From Bacillus aerolatus (GTDB lineage Bacteria; Bacillota; Bacilli; Bacillales; Domibacillaceae), in the NCBI RefSeq assembly GCF_009183655.1, contig NZ_WEIO01000004.1, positions 248,001-312,000 of the forward strand: DNA of 64,000 nucleotides, written 5' to 3'. A program made the position numbers and the translations under genes. Shown here in pieces: positions 49,737 to 58,633 of the stretch (position 1 is the first letter of the stretch; the number at the start of each line of letters is the position of its first letter). Below the pieces are notes generated by a model. That model worked only from the letters and a program-made list of their open reading frames with translations. It ran no database searches and was not told the DNA's origin.

Positions 49737-50686
49737 GCATATGGACTTTGTCTCCCGCTCAGCACTTGCACAATATTGAGCGCGGCTTTTTCCCTCACTT
49801 CGACCATCGCTTCTTCGGAATACCAGGCGCTATGCGGCGTAAGGATGACGTTGTCCATTTTTAACAGCGGGTTGTCCGGGCTGACGGGTTCGAATTCTGT
49901 CACGTCAAGCGCGGCACCGGCGATTGTTCCATTGGCGAGCGCTTCGATTAATGCGGCTTCTTTCACGACTGGACCGCGCGCGGTGTTAATGATGACGGCC
50001 GTCGGCTTCATTTGCTTGAGCCGCTCTTCGTTGATTAAATGGTGTGTCTGTTCATTGAGCGGCACATGAATGGAAAGGAAATCCGCCACGCGAATAAGCT
50101 CATCCAGCTCCATTTTTTCTGCGCCGGCTTTCGCCATGTCTGCAGCTGAGACAAACGGATCGTACACTGCGATTTTCGCTCCGAGCGGCTTTACTTTTTC
50201 CACGAAACGGCGCGGAATCCGCCCGAATCCGAGGACGCCAATCGTCTGCTGATCAAAGCGGTGGATCGGCACGCTCGATTTAAAGTCCCATTTTCCTCTT
50301 TTTACTTCTTCGTTTAGCAGCGGAATTTTCCGCGTCCAGGCGAGCAGCAGTGCGAGCGCGTGGTTAGATACTTCTTCCATGCCATAGTCCGGGACATTCG
50401 CGACGACGATTCCTTTTTCAGCCGCCGCTGCGATATCGATATTATTCACACCAACACCGTACTTGGAAATGACTTGGCACTTCTCAAGCGATTCAATCAC
50501 CTGCCGGCTGATAGGCGCGTATTGGTTAATAATCGCATCGGCGTCTTTCGCGTGTGCGATCACTTCTTCTTCCGTCCAGCACTGCGCTTTCAAAAATTGA
50601 ATGTCCAGGCCGGATTCTTTCAATACCTTTTCTTCATATATTAAATTTTCAAATTCATAATCTGTCAGCAGCACTTTAAATGTCAT
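49730..50686 (-). CDS. D-isomer-specific 2-hydroxyacid dehydrogenase (CtBP/SerA-like)
   Basis: 318 residues with the NAD-binding motif GVLGFGRIPRRF and Asp after the second strand (AVYDPF). Substrate-domain residues lie in SKYGVGVNNID; the catalytic Arg is in NTARGPVV, Glu in DVTEFEP and His in LTPHSAWYS. The motif GFGRIPRR has Ile where Gly is usual (GxGxxG), a small deviation. Substrate may be a 2-hydroxyacid such as glycerate or phosphoglycerate. AAAGGAG precedes the ATG. Its 3' end runs into the 21-bp repeat array. Confidence 0.9.
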   Translation of the reverse strand: MTFKVLLTDYEFENLIYEEKVLKESGLDIQFLKAQCWTEEEVIAHAKDADAIINQYAPISRQVIESLEKCQVISKYGVGVNNIDIAAAAEKGIVVANVPDYGMEEVSNHALALLLAWTRKIPLLNEEVKRGKWDFKSSVPIHRFDQQTIGVLGFGRIPRRFVEKVKPLGAKIAVYDPFVSAADMAKAGAEKMELDELIRVADFLSIHVPLNEQTHHLINEERLKQMKPTAVIINTARGPVVKEAALIEALANGTIAGAALDVTEFEPVSPDNPLLKMDNVILTPHSAWYSEEAMVEVREKAALNIVQVLSGRQSPYAL

Positions 50687-50799
50687 TGCTCACTTCTCCT
50701 TTCACACTTTTCAGAAAATGATTTAAAAGAAAAGAGACCCGCTTTGGAGTCTGTTTTCTTTGATGTATTTTGGCAAAAACCAAGGAGTGGCAGGCTCCC

Positions 50800-51969
50800 C
50801 TATCCGTCCGATGAAAACATGTAATGACGCTCGTTAAAGGTCATTGAAAAGACGAGACTGATGGCGAACATGTTCCCCATGAGCGAACTTCCCCCGTAGC
50901 TGATGAACGGGAGCGGAATGCCGGTGATTGGCAGAAGCCCGATGGTCATGCCGATATTTTGAAACGCATGGAACGTAATCATAGCAATAACGCCGGCACA
51001 CATATACGTGTAGTAAGGTATTTTCGTGCTTAAAGCGAGTTTCGTAATGTGATAGATCAGCAGGAAGAATAAACTGACGACGATGCTGGCGCCAATAAAG
51101 CCATATTCTTCCCCGATGATGCTGAAAATAAAGTCAGTGTGGCTTTCCGGCAAGTACACTTCACGGTAGCCGAACCCTTTCCCCATCGTCTGGCCGGAGC
51201 CGATAGCGAGCAGCGATCTTGTGAGATGGAAACCAGTTGAGCTTTCATAATTGTACGGATCGAGCCAGGAGTAAATTCGGCCAAACTGGTACTGCTTAAC
51301 GCCAAGATATTTTTCAAGGATGAGTGGATGCCAAAGAACCATATAAAAAATGCCGATGATGAGCACTGTAGCAGAGCCGAATAACGGCATCAAAATTTTC
51401 CACGTGATGCCGGAAACGAAAATCATGCCGAGCAAGATCGACAAAAACACGAGCGATGTACCAAGGTCCGGCTGTTGCATAACGAGCAGGAGCGGCAGTG
51501 CCGTCACAAGCCCAAGCTTAATCATCAGCCACAAATCTGATTGAATCGTTTTCACCGGATTTTTCTGATGGTGGACGATCATTACACGAGCAAGCGTTAA
51601 AATTAAAAACACTTTTATAAATTCCGAAGGCTGCAACGACAGGCCAGGAAGTTGATACCAGCTTTTCGCTCCGTTAATGACCGGAGCGATGCTTGATGGC
51701 GCTACGATTAAAAAGGCAAGAAGCAAAATGCCGAGCCCGTACAAATACCAGGACACGCCCATCAGCTGGTCGGAGTCAAACCGGACTACCACCGCAATGA
51801 TCGCAATTCCGATTATGTAAAAAAAGATTTGCTTCACCACAAAATTATCACTATACTGCCCAGTAGTCTGGGCGCTGTAAATCGCAATGCAGCTTGTAAT
51901 AAACATCATTAACAATATGAGTATCAATCCGTAATCAATACGGCTGGAGTTTTGTTTTGGAGACGTCAT
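50800..51969 (-). CDS. SEDS-family peptidoglycan glycosyltransferase (RodA/FtsW/SpoVE)
   Basis: 389 residues and ten membrane helices, with SEDS hallmarks: LPGLSLQPSEFIKV, QPDLGTSLVFL (catalytic Asp region), SHTDFIFSIIGEEYGF and TGIPLPFISYGGSSL. It polymerises lipid II glycan strands with a partner class B PBP. The segment SWYLYGLGILLLAF and the overall length resemble RodA more than FtsW. No PBP gene is adjacent. Confidence 0.93.
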   Translation of the reverse strand: MTSPKQNSSRIDYGLILILLMMFITSCIAIYSAQTTGQYSDNFVVKQIFFYIIGIAIIAVVVRFDSDQLMGVSWYLYGLGILLLAFLIVAPSSIAPVINGAKSWYQLPGLSLQPSEFIKVFLILTLARVMIVHHQKNPVKTIQSDLWLMIKLGLVTALPLLLVMQQPDLGTSLVFLSILLGMIFVSGITWKILMPLFGSATVLIIGIFYMVLWHPLILEKYLGVKQYQFGRIYSWLDPYNYESSTGFHLTRSLLAIGSGQTMGKGFGYREVYLPESHTDFIFSIIGEEYGFIGASIVVSLFFLLIYHITKLALSTKIPYYTYMCAGVIAMITFHAFQNIGMTIGLLPITGIPLPFISYGGSSLMGNMFAISLVFSMTFNERHYMFSSDG

Positions 51970-52128
51970 AAAACGATTCCTCTTTCTGATAAAATTACAC
52001 TTCTTACATTATACCGTTAATGTGACATTTCACAATAGTATAAGGTCTGACATCAAGAAGAAAAAAAGTTCAAAACCCGAGATACCCATTACGTCAAATA
52101 GTCAAATCTTTTTTTATTCTCTAAGCCA

Positions 52129-52596
52129 TTAATCCCAATAATTAAACACTACTTCCCCAACCGTGCGCGGCTGCCAGTGTAAAATTTGGCCCATTTCAGC
52201 GCTGTTTAAGTCATGGTCGTGAAGGAGAGATAATTCCGGATGACTTTTTATTTTTAACAATTGATTCAGCTCTTTCGTCTCACAGATGTAAAACCCTTTG
52301 AACATTCCGCTTAAGGCCGGCTCATCATAAAATGTAATTTGCCTAAATTCTACCGAGGCCGCAAAAGCGATCAATGGATAATGAGCGTTCATTAAAACGT
52401 GAATGCGCTTTACGCCATTGTCGAGAACAGCTTCGAAAAAGTTAGTGTTAAGCTGCGGTTTATGAAAAGCGATGATTTCAGCTTCAATGCTCCGGGCCGC
52501 TTCAAAGCACATTTGCTTAAACAGCTTACCCGCATTGCGCGGCGGCGGATTTTCTCCGCTGTTATAAAAGCCCGTTATTCCATACGATAAATGCAT
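52129..52596 (-). CDS. Unknown soluble protein, 155 aa
   Basis: Starts at an ATG preceded by AAGGAG. The product is soluble with mixed alpha/beta character (IHVLMNAHYPLIAFA, QITFYDEPALSGMFKG). The C-terminal half has charged loops (HDHDLNSAEMGQI). I do not recognise the family. It is divergent from the thioredoxin gene, with a 167-bp spacer. Confidence 0.7.
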   Translation of the reverse strand: MHLSYGITGFYNSGENPPPRNAGKLFKQMCFEAARSIEAEIIAFHKPQLNTNFFEAVLDNGVKRIHVLMNAHYPLIAFAASVEFRQITFYDEPALSGMFKGFYICETKELNQLLKIKSHPELSLLHDHDLNSAEMGQILHWQPRTVGEVVFNYWD

Positions 52597-52763
52597 GTAA
52601 CCGCTCCTTCCGCTTGCAATTAGTCACCCCATTATTATAAAAAAACCAGAAACGAATTACTCCTAATTAATGAAAGCTTAATCAGATTGAAATGTTTCAT
52701 TTGTCTCTAGCCGCCCAAAGTACTAAACTAAAGACGAAATCACAACTGAAGGAGACTGAAAAT

Positions 52764-53078
52764 ATGGAAAGAGTAAACAGCACAGACCAATTTCAACAAT
52801 TAATTTCACAGGAAAAACCAGTCATCATGAAATTCACGGCGGGCTGGTGCCCTGACTGCCGCCGTATGGATATGTTTATCGGCGATATTATTACTGAATA
52901 CAGCCAATACGACTGGTTTGAAATCGACCGCGACGAATTCCCGGAACTCGCTGAAAAGTACGATGTAATGGGCATTCCGAGCCTGCTTATTTTCCAAAAA
53001 GGCGAAAAGCAAGCCCATCTCCACAGTGCCAACGCTAAATCACCTGAACAAGTAGTAGAATTTTTACAATCCGTCTAA
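52764..53078 (+). CDS. Thioredoxin-family protein with CPDC active site
   Basis: 104 residues of thioredoxin fold: active site WCPDC (residues 30-34), cis-Pro in GIPSLLIF. CPDC replaces the usual CGPC, a change that normally alters redox potential and partner choice. The start at 52764 follows AAGGAG; a longer frame upstream is not supported. It is cytosolic, without a signal peptide, and ends at a strong terminator. Confidence 0.88.
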   Translation: MERVNSTDQFQQLISQEKPVIMKFTAGWCPDCRRMDMFIGDIITEYSQYDWFEIDRDEFPELAEKYDVMGIPSLLIFQKGEKQAHLHSANAKSPEQVVEFLQSV

Positions 53079-53080
53079 TG

Positions 53081-53118
53081 AAAAACGCCCAGGCGCTTTT
53101 AAGCCCGGGCGTTTTTTT
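53081..53118 (+). terminator. Terminator after the thioredoxin-like gene
   Basis: AAAAACGCCC pairs with GGGCGTTTTT, extended inward with a bulge, then TTG. Confidence 0.85.
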
Positions 53119-53156
53119 GTTCTATATGACGGTTTGATTTTAAATTGGGAGCGGCC

Positions 53157-53235
53157 GACTGTAAATCTGCCGGCGCTGACTACAAACAGATGAATTCAAC
53201 CGGCTAATTCAGTAATTACCACTCTGCTTCAGTAA
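53157..53235. repeat. Degenerate 21-bp array (GACTGTAA/TCAGTAA cores)
   Basis: GACTGTAA at 53157 and GACTACAA at 53178 are 21 bp apart. GGCTAATT at 53202 and TTCAGTAA at 53208 and 53228 follow, the last two 20 bp apart. The first unit is like those at 28115. Confidence 0.55.
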
Positions 53236-53291
53236 ATAGCTACTTTAATTTAGCAATCCCCAATCACCGCGTTACTAATAGAGTCTAAACT

Positions 53292-54719
53292 TCACACCTC
53301 TTCCTCTACTAGCTGAATGTTATACTTTTTCACTCTTCTCATAAGCAGCGACTGAGTTACACCTAAATACTTGGCAGCTTTTCTCGTTGACTTCTTTTTT
53401 TCGAGTGCTTCCAAAATCATGTTTTTTTCCATTTCTTCAAGCAGATCGGGCATTGTCGTATGATTTAATGAAGCTGTCACAGCCTTAGGGTCTCTGTATT
53501 GTTGAATCATTTTTTGTGGAAGATCTTTTTCTTCAATTAGTTTCTCTGATAAAATGACAAGACGTTCAATTAAGTTTTCCAACTCTCTTACGTTTCCCGG
53601 CCATATATATTGATGAAAAGCCTTTACCACTTTATCTGAAAAGCTTTTGTTCATTCGATATTTTTCATTGAAAATATCTAAAAAGTATCGAGCCATTTCT
53701 TCAATATCATCTATGCTTTCCCTCAGAGGCGGCAGCTTGACTGTTAAAACGTTCAGCCGATAAAACAAATCAGAACGAAACGTCCCCTCAGCCGCCATAT
53801 CCTCCAAATTGCGATTCGTTGCTGTAATGATTCGGACATCGGCATACTTATATTCCCTCGCCCCGATCGGCAAATACTTTTTTGATTGCAAAAAATGCAG
53901 TAATTTCGTTTGTAAGTGTAATGGCAGTTCTCCTATTTCATCTAGAAAAAGAGTCCCTTGTTCCGCCGCTTGAATTAAGCCTGCTTTTCCTTGAGAAGCC
54001 GCTCCCGTGAATGAACCTCTTTCATAGCCAAACAATTCAGATTCCAATAACGCTTCCGGCAGTGAAGCACAATTAATCTGCACAAAAGGCTTGCTTTTTC
54101 TTTTGCTTAACAAATGAATTTTTTCAGCCGTTACACTTTTTCCTGTTCCAGTTTCACCGGTAATTAATGCTGTCGTATCAACAGCAGCAATTTTTTTGAT
54201 AATTTCTCCAGCAGCAACACGGTTACGGCTTTTTCCTGATAATATGAGAGCTACTGAGTCTCCTATTTTCGGATTAATTTTTGTCAGCTTTCTAATTTCT
54301 GCGCTGTATTTTTCCAGTAGCTCTTCTGTTTCCTTCAATTTGGATGTGTTTTTCACCGCTTCTGTAATGTCGCGGCAGTGGGCGACAGACACGATTACTT
54401 TGCCTTCTTTATCCTTCACTAAATGACCGGTCGCAATATATTTTCTTCCTTCATCCATTACTTGCACCGTGCTCACATTTTTCCCTGCTTCCAGCGCCAT
54501 CCGCGAAACAGATGGGTTAAACACTCCTTCTCTTTCAAGGTCCCTCACATTTCTTCCAATCATTTGCTTTCTCGGCAGACGGCACATCGCTTCACTGGCT
54601 GAATTCATCCATAATGTCGTTCCTTCATGGTCAACAATATAGATGGCATCTTTAATGGATTCTAAAATATCAGTAAAAAGTTCAGGCTTTTTTTTCGTTA
54701 ATTGTAATAGTTTCTCCAT
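53292..54719 (-). CDS. Sigma-54-dependent PAS/AAA+ transcriptional activator
   Basis: 475 residues: N-terminal PAS domain (about 14-120), linker, AAA+ domain with Walker A GETGTGKS (188-195), the sigma-54 contact loop GSFTGA (235-240) and Walker B TLFLDEIGE (256-264). A Fis-type helix-turn-helix ends the protein (RKAAKYLGVTQSLLMRRV). It is of the RocR/BkdR type, sensing through PAS. It is divergent from an operon with a -24/-12 promoter, its obvious target. GAAGGGG precedes the ATG. Confidence 0.95.
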   Translation of the reverse strand: MEKLLQLTKKKPELFTDILESIKDAIYIVDHEGTTLWMNSASEAMCRLPRKQMIGRNVRDLEREGVFNPSVSRMALEAGKNVSTVQVMDEGRKYIATGHLVKDKEGKVIVSVAHCRDITEAVKNTSKLKETEELLEKYSAEIRKLTKINPKIGDSVALILSGKSRNRVAAGEIIKKIAAVDTTALITGETGTGKSVTAEKIHLLSKRKSKPFVQINCASLPEALLESELFGYERGSFTGAASQGKAGLIQAAEQGTLFLDEIGELPLHLQTKLLHFLQSKKYLPIGAREYKYADVRIITATNRNLEDMAAEGTFRSDLFYRLNVLTVKLPPLRESIDDIEEMARYFLDIFNEKYRMNKSFSDKVVKAFHQYIWPGNVRELENLIERLVILSEKLIEEKDLPQKMIQQYRDPKAVTASLNHTTMPDLLEEMEKNMILEALEKKKSTRKAAKYLGVTQSLLMRRVKKYNIQLVEEEV

Positions 54720-54743
54720 ATTTGCCCCTTCCCTGCTAAAAAT

Positions 54744-54824
54744 CGAATCTATTCCGATTCGTTTTTTTGATTTACTGAGGAAATTAATCTATTTAAGTGA
54801 ATTGTTTTCGATTCGTTTGAATTG
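54744..54824. promoter_or_regulatory. Candidate upstream activating sites
   Basis: GAATC-N6-GATTC (54745-54760) and GATTC-GTTT-GAATT (54810-54823) are related inverted repeats 100-180 bp upstream of the sigma-54 promoter. Their number and distance suit an enhancer-binding protein. Confidence 0.5.
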
Positions 54825-54923
54825 ATTTTAAAAGAATCATAATCAATATTCAGAAACTTTTCAATAATATATTTATTTTTCGCTAAAATTTAGTTGTTTT
54901 TGTCCTCGTTGCGCTCTTTCTGC

Positions 54924-54938
54924 TGGCACGGATCTTGC
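54924..54938 (+). promoter_or_regulatory. Sigma-54 (-24/-12) promoter
   Basis: TGGCAC-N5-TTGC with correct spacing: TGGCAC at 54924-54929 and TTGC at 54935-54938, matching the consensus exactly, 30 bp before the first gene of the operon. Confidence 0.9.
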
Positions 54939-54967
54939 TTTATAAAAACGTAGGAGGTGCTATTTCA

Positions 54968-55858
54968 ATGAATAATATCATAGCAGCGGCCGTTCAAATG
55001 GATCCGAAAATTGGTGAAATAGACAAGAATATTGAAAGCGTTTTACATTTTGCAAAAGAAGCCGCACAACAAAATGCGAAACTAATCGCTTTTCCCGAAT
55101 GCGCATTAACCGGTCTCGGAGCTGACTCAATGGAAGAAACGAAAGAGATTGCATTGCCGAGAAACGGGGACTGGACGAATCAATTTAATCAGCTGACGGA
55201 AATTCACGATATTTATATAGCTGTCGGGCTTCTAGAAATAGTAAATGAACAAGTGTTTAACTCGCTTTACTTATTCGGTGAAGGAAAGGTTTTGCAAATA
55301 TACAGCAAAGCTCATTTAACTAATCTAGGAGCGGACCGTTTTGTTGAAAAAGGCGACACCCCTTTCGTTCCCGCAAAAACAAAGCTCGGAAAGCTTGGTT
55401 TATTAATTTGCTATGACAGCCGTTTCCCTGAACAATCACGAGTTTTGAGTTTGCAAGGTGCCCAAGTTTTACTTCACAGCACGAACTTGCCAATGACAGC
55501 AAACGATCATGTTGATTTGCTTTTGCCAACAAGAGCGAATGAAAACAGAGTGTATGTCATCTCAGCCGGCCGGGTTGGAGTAGAGAAAGGCTTCCGCTTT
55601 TTAGGAAGAAGCACGATTTATGATTTAGACGGTTCCATCATAGCCCAGGCAGATGGCCAGACTGAGACGATTATTTACGCAACGATCGACTTAGAAGCGG
55701 CAACAGAAAAAGACGTCGTGTTTCCTCCGACGCCTGAAAAACCTTATAAACAAGTCAACTCCTTATTTACTTCCAGAAGACCGGATCTATACGGGGAAAT
55801 TATTAAAACTGATGATAAGAAGGTGATACTCAATGAAACAGCAAATGTACAAAATTAA
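54968..55858 (+). CDS. Carbon-nitrogen hydrolase (nitrilase superfamily), first gene of the sigma-54 operon
   Basis: 296 residues with the nitrilase triad: Glu in LIAFPECALTG, Lys in IYSKAHL and Cys in GLLICYDSRFPE. The ATG at 54968 is used because GGAGGTG lies ahead. The preceding frame starts inside the promoter. Members include omega-amidases, beta-ureidopropionases and carbamoylases. With a carbamoylase and a deacylase next in the operon it probably hydrolyses an N-carbamoyl or amide intermediate. Confidence 0.9.
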   Translation: MNNIIAAAVQMDPKIGEIDKNIESVLHFAKEAAQQNAKLIAFPECALTGLGADSMEETKEIALPRNGDWTNQFNQLTEIHDIYIAVGLLEIVNEQVFNSLYLFGEGKVLQIYSKAHLTNLGADRFVEKGDTPFVPAKTKLGKLGLLICYDSRFPEQSRVLSLQGAQVLLHSTNLPMTANDHVDLLLPTRANENRVYVISAGRVGVEKGFRFLGRSTIYDLDGSIIAQADGQTETIIYATIDLEAATEKDVVFPPTPEKPYKQVNSLFTSRRPDLYGEIIKTDDKKVILNETANVQN

Positions 55859-57086
55859 TACAGACCGTCTTATTTCCTCTATTCAAACGAGCGCAAAGTA
55901 TGGCACATTGCCAAATGGAGGGCTGTGCCGACTGACATTAAGTGATGAAGATCAACAAATAAGAGATCTATTTATGATTTGGATGAAGGAGTGTGGCCTT
56001 GAAGTTCGCATAGATGACTTTGGAAATATGTACGGACGCCGGGAAGGGAAAAATCGTGATGCTTCCCCGGTCGTCATCGGCTCACATCTCGACACCCAGC
56101 CAAAAGGCGGTAAATACGATGGAGTGTTAGGAGTAATGGCGGCTCTAGAAGTTGTCCGCACACTCAATGACGACAACGTATTGACAGAAAGACCCATTGA
56201 AATTGTGAACTTCACAAATGAAGAAGGAGCAAGATTTGAGCCGGCCATGCTCGGTTCAGGGGCTCTTGCCCATGCTTTTCCAGTAGAATTTGTCATGAAT
56301 ATGAAAGATAAGGACGGTAAAATATTCAGCGAAGAATTGGAAAAAACCGGATACAACGGATCGACAGAAAATCGCTTAAAGGATTTGTACTGTTTTCTTG
56401 AACTGCATATTGAACAAGGTCCTGTACTCGAAGATAGCGGCACTTCTGTCGGCGCAGTCATCGGTATCCAAGGAATTAGCTGTCTAGAAGTCACGGTTAA
56501 TGGCCGAACAAGCCATGCCGGTACGACACCAATGAACAACAGAAAAGATGCCCTGTTGTTAGCTGCAAAAATGATTCAAGAAACTTATAAAACAGCTGAA
56601 ACTGTTCCCGGACTATTAGTCACTGTCGGCCGGATTCAAGCATCGCCTAATGTGACCAACTCACTTGCCGATCAAACTGTCTTTTCTATTGATATTCGTC
56701 ACCCCGAAGATGCCGTCCGAGAACGGTATACGAATGAAATAAAAGAGAAACTAAGTACCACTGCATTGATCGAAAAAATGGAAATGCACATTAAGGACAT
56801 CGTCGAAATGAAAGCGGAGATTTTCTCTAAAGATATTATTGGAGAAATTGAAGCAGCGGCTGAAAAACACGGCTATTCATCATTAAGGTTAATAAGCGGT
56901 GCCGGCCACGATGCGAAATATATGAATAAAATGGCGCCGACCGGCATGATTTTTATTCCAAGCGTTGGCGGCATCAGCCATTGCGAAGAGGAATTTAGCG
57001 AAGATGCGGATATTGAAAAAGGCGCACAAGTACTATTGGAACTTGTATTAACTTTTGCCAATAAAGAAAAAGAGCTAAATAGATAA
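55833..57086 (+). CDS. M20 carbamoylase/allantoate amidohydrolase-like hydrolase
   Basis: 417 residues of the same family as those at 29496 and 37032: GSHLDTQPKGGKYDG, FTNEEGARF, ELHIEQGP and SGAGHDAKYM are the metal and substrate positions, with the lid at GRTSHAGTTPMNNR. It overlaps the nitrilase gene by 26 bases, so expression is coupled. N-carbamoyl-L-amino acid hydrolase is the most likely activity. Confidence 0.9.
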   Translation: MKQQMYKINTDRLISSIQTSAKYGTLPNGGLCRLTLSDEDQQIRDLFMIWMKECGLEVRIDDFGNMYGRREGKNRDASPVVIGSHLDTQPKGGKYDGVLGVMAALEVVRTLNDDNVLTERPIEIVNFTNEEGARFEPAMLGSGALAHAFPVEFVMNMKDKDGKIFSEELEKTGYNGSTENRLKDLYCFLELHIEQGPVLEDSGTSVGAVIGIQGISCLEVTVNGRTSHAGTTPMNNRKDALLLAAKMIQETYKTAETVPGLLVTVGRIQASPNVTNSLADQTVFSIDIRHPEDAVRERYTNEIKEKLSTTALIEKMEMHIKDIVEMKAEIFSKDIIGEIEAAAEKHGYSSLRLISGAGHDAKYMNKMAPTGMIFIPSVGGISHCEEEFSEDADIEKGAQVLLELVLTFANKEKELNR

Positions 57087-57118
57087 ATATTTTAAAACTT
57101 TCATAAGAGGTGAATACA

Positions 57119-58405
57119 ATGGAAAAAATAATTGATGCTGTTATGAATAGAGTTTTTGATGAAGTAGATGCTTCGTGGGAAGAAGAAGTACAATTTTTGC
57201 AAAAGCTCGGCCAATTCCCTTCCACACTTGGCAATGAAGGACCTGTACAGCACTTTATCGCCGGTTTTTTAGAAAAAGAATTGAACTTAACTGTTTCAAA
57301 AATTATCCCTGATATAGAAAAGCTATCCTCTCATCCTGGATATTCCAAACCCGAATGGTCATATGAAAACCGGCCAGTAGTGATCGGGGAATATCGCGCA
57401 AACGGAGAGCAGAAAGGAAAAAGTGTTATTTTTCAAGGGCATATCGATGTCGTCAGCCCGGAACCCGCTTCGACATGGAACTATGACCCGTGGGGAGCAA
57501 CGATTGTCGGCAATAAAATGTACGGCCGCGGGATAGCCGATATGAAATCAGGAGTCGCCGCGATGATATTCGCCCTTAAAGCGGTTCGCGCAGCAGGTAT
57601 TGAGCTTTCATCGAATGTCATTATCAAAACAGTGACAGAAGAAGAATGTACAGGAAACGGCGCACTCGCGGCGATTGAGGAAGGCTTTAAAGCGGATGCC
57701 GCACTGATCCCTGAACCGTTAGGACAACAAGGATTAACTGCTCAAGTTGGCGTTATCTGGGTCCGGATTAAAGTAAAAGGATTAGGCGCTCATACAGAAA
57801 GAGCGGATCAAGCAGTGAACGCTATTGTTAAAAGCTATAAAATGGTCGAAGCCCTGTTAGATTATGAAAAAGAATTAAACAGCCGGCCAAAACATGAAGC
57901 TTTCTCCAATCATCCGCATCCGTACAACATTAATATTGGAAAAATCCATTCCGGAGATTGGCCTTCTACTGTCCCTTCCGAGTGTACGATTGAAGCGAGG
58001 GTCGGTTTTTCACCAGGCATTAATCCACAAGATATTAAGAATGAATTACATGCTTATTTGTTAAAAGCATCCGAAAAGGACGAGTGGCTGAATGAAAACC
58101 CGCCGGAAATCACGTTTTACGGATTTCACGCTGAGGGATTTGCCATTGATCAAAATCAAGAACTATTCGAGACATTAGGAAAAGCTCACGAATTGATAGA
58201 AAAAGAGCCATTGACATTTAGTTCTTTTACCGGTACGACTGATGCAAGATTTTATAACCTTTATTACGATATCCCATCCACTTGCTATGGACCTACCGGA
58301 TCAAACCTTCATGGACCGAACGAGTGGATCGACTTAGACAGCGTGAAAAGAGTGACAAAAACATATGCCGCCTTTTTACTTGAATGGTGTAAATACAAAG
58401 AATAA
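57119..58405 (+). CDS. ArgE/DapE-family deacylase (M20 peptidase)
   Basis: 428 residues with M20 metal ligands in FQGHIDVVSP, GRGIADMKSG, VTEEECTGNG (catalytic Glu pair), IPEPL and the final LHGPNEW. The lid begins at KGLGAHTERADQAVNA. ArgE-type enzymes remove acyl groups from amino acids. The ATG at 57119 follows AAGAGGTG. It lies 32 bp after the carbamoylase in the same operon. Confidence 0.9.
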   Translation: MEKIIDAVMNRVFDEVDASWEEEVQFLQKLGQFPSTLGNEGPVQHFIAGFLEKELNLTVSKIIPDIEKLSSHPGYSKPEWSYENRPVVIGEYRANGEQKGKSVIFQGHIDVVSPEPASTWNYDPWGATIVGNKMYGRGIADMKSGVAAMIFALKAVRAAGIELSSNVIIKTVTEEECTGNGALAAIEEGFKADAALIPEPLGQQGLTAQVGVIWVRIKVKGLGAHTERADQAVNAIVKSYKMVEALLDYEKELNSRPKHEAFSNHPHPYNINIGKIHSGDWPSTVPSECTIEARVGFSPGINPQDIKNELHAYLLKASEKDEWLNENPPEITFYGFHAEGFAIDQNQELFETLGKAHELIEKEPLTFSSFTGTTDARFYNLYYDIPSTCYGPTGSNLHGPNEWIDLDSVKRVTKTYAAFLLEWCKYKE

Positions 58406-58453
58406 ATAACGTTCCACATTTTACATTTATCATTTCGAAAGGAGTGAAATGCA

Positions 58454-58630
58454 ATGAATATTGGTGCACTATTATTATTTTCAAATGCCATCTTAACAAC
58501 TTTATTATCCGCAGGAATTGTTATATGGATTTTAAGAAAAGAATACTTGCCAACCATTAAAAGGTTAGAAAAAGAAGAGGAATTGAACGCTAATAAGAAT
58601 GTAAGCAATAGAATAAAAAAGGGGAGTTAG
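58454..58630 (+). CDS. Small single-helix membrane protein, probable symporter accessory subunit, 58 aa
   Basis: AAAGGAGTG precedes an ATG that opens 58 codons with one membrane helix (residues 4-27) and a charged C-terminal tail (KRLEKEEELNANK). It ends three bases before the symporter start, so the two are co-translated. Small proteins of this layout precede several Na+/solute symporters and are thought to stabilise them; that role is inference here. Confidence 0.7.
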   Translation: MNIGALLLFSNAILTTLLSAGIVIWILRKEYLPTIKRLEKEEELNANKNVSNRIKKGS

Positions 58631-58633
58631 CAA

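Noticed and set aside
28115-49740. The 21-bp arrays as CRISPR
   Set aside because: The whole unit is 21 bp with a core of 5-9 bases, far shorter than CRISPR repeats plus spacers, and no cas genes are in the window.
49564-49779. 71-residue plus-strand frame with a heptad pattern (L/F-C-T every seven residues) over the TGCAC array
   Set aside because: A 21-bp period gives seven codons, so any frame over the array looks like a heptad protein. There is no ribosome site, the start lies right after a terminator, and related arrays at 10523 and 40197 are out of codon phase.
55952-56539. 195-residue minus-strand frame within the carbamoylase gene
   Set aside because: It lies opposite conserved M20 metal-site codons and shows no domain or ribosome site.
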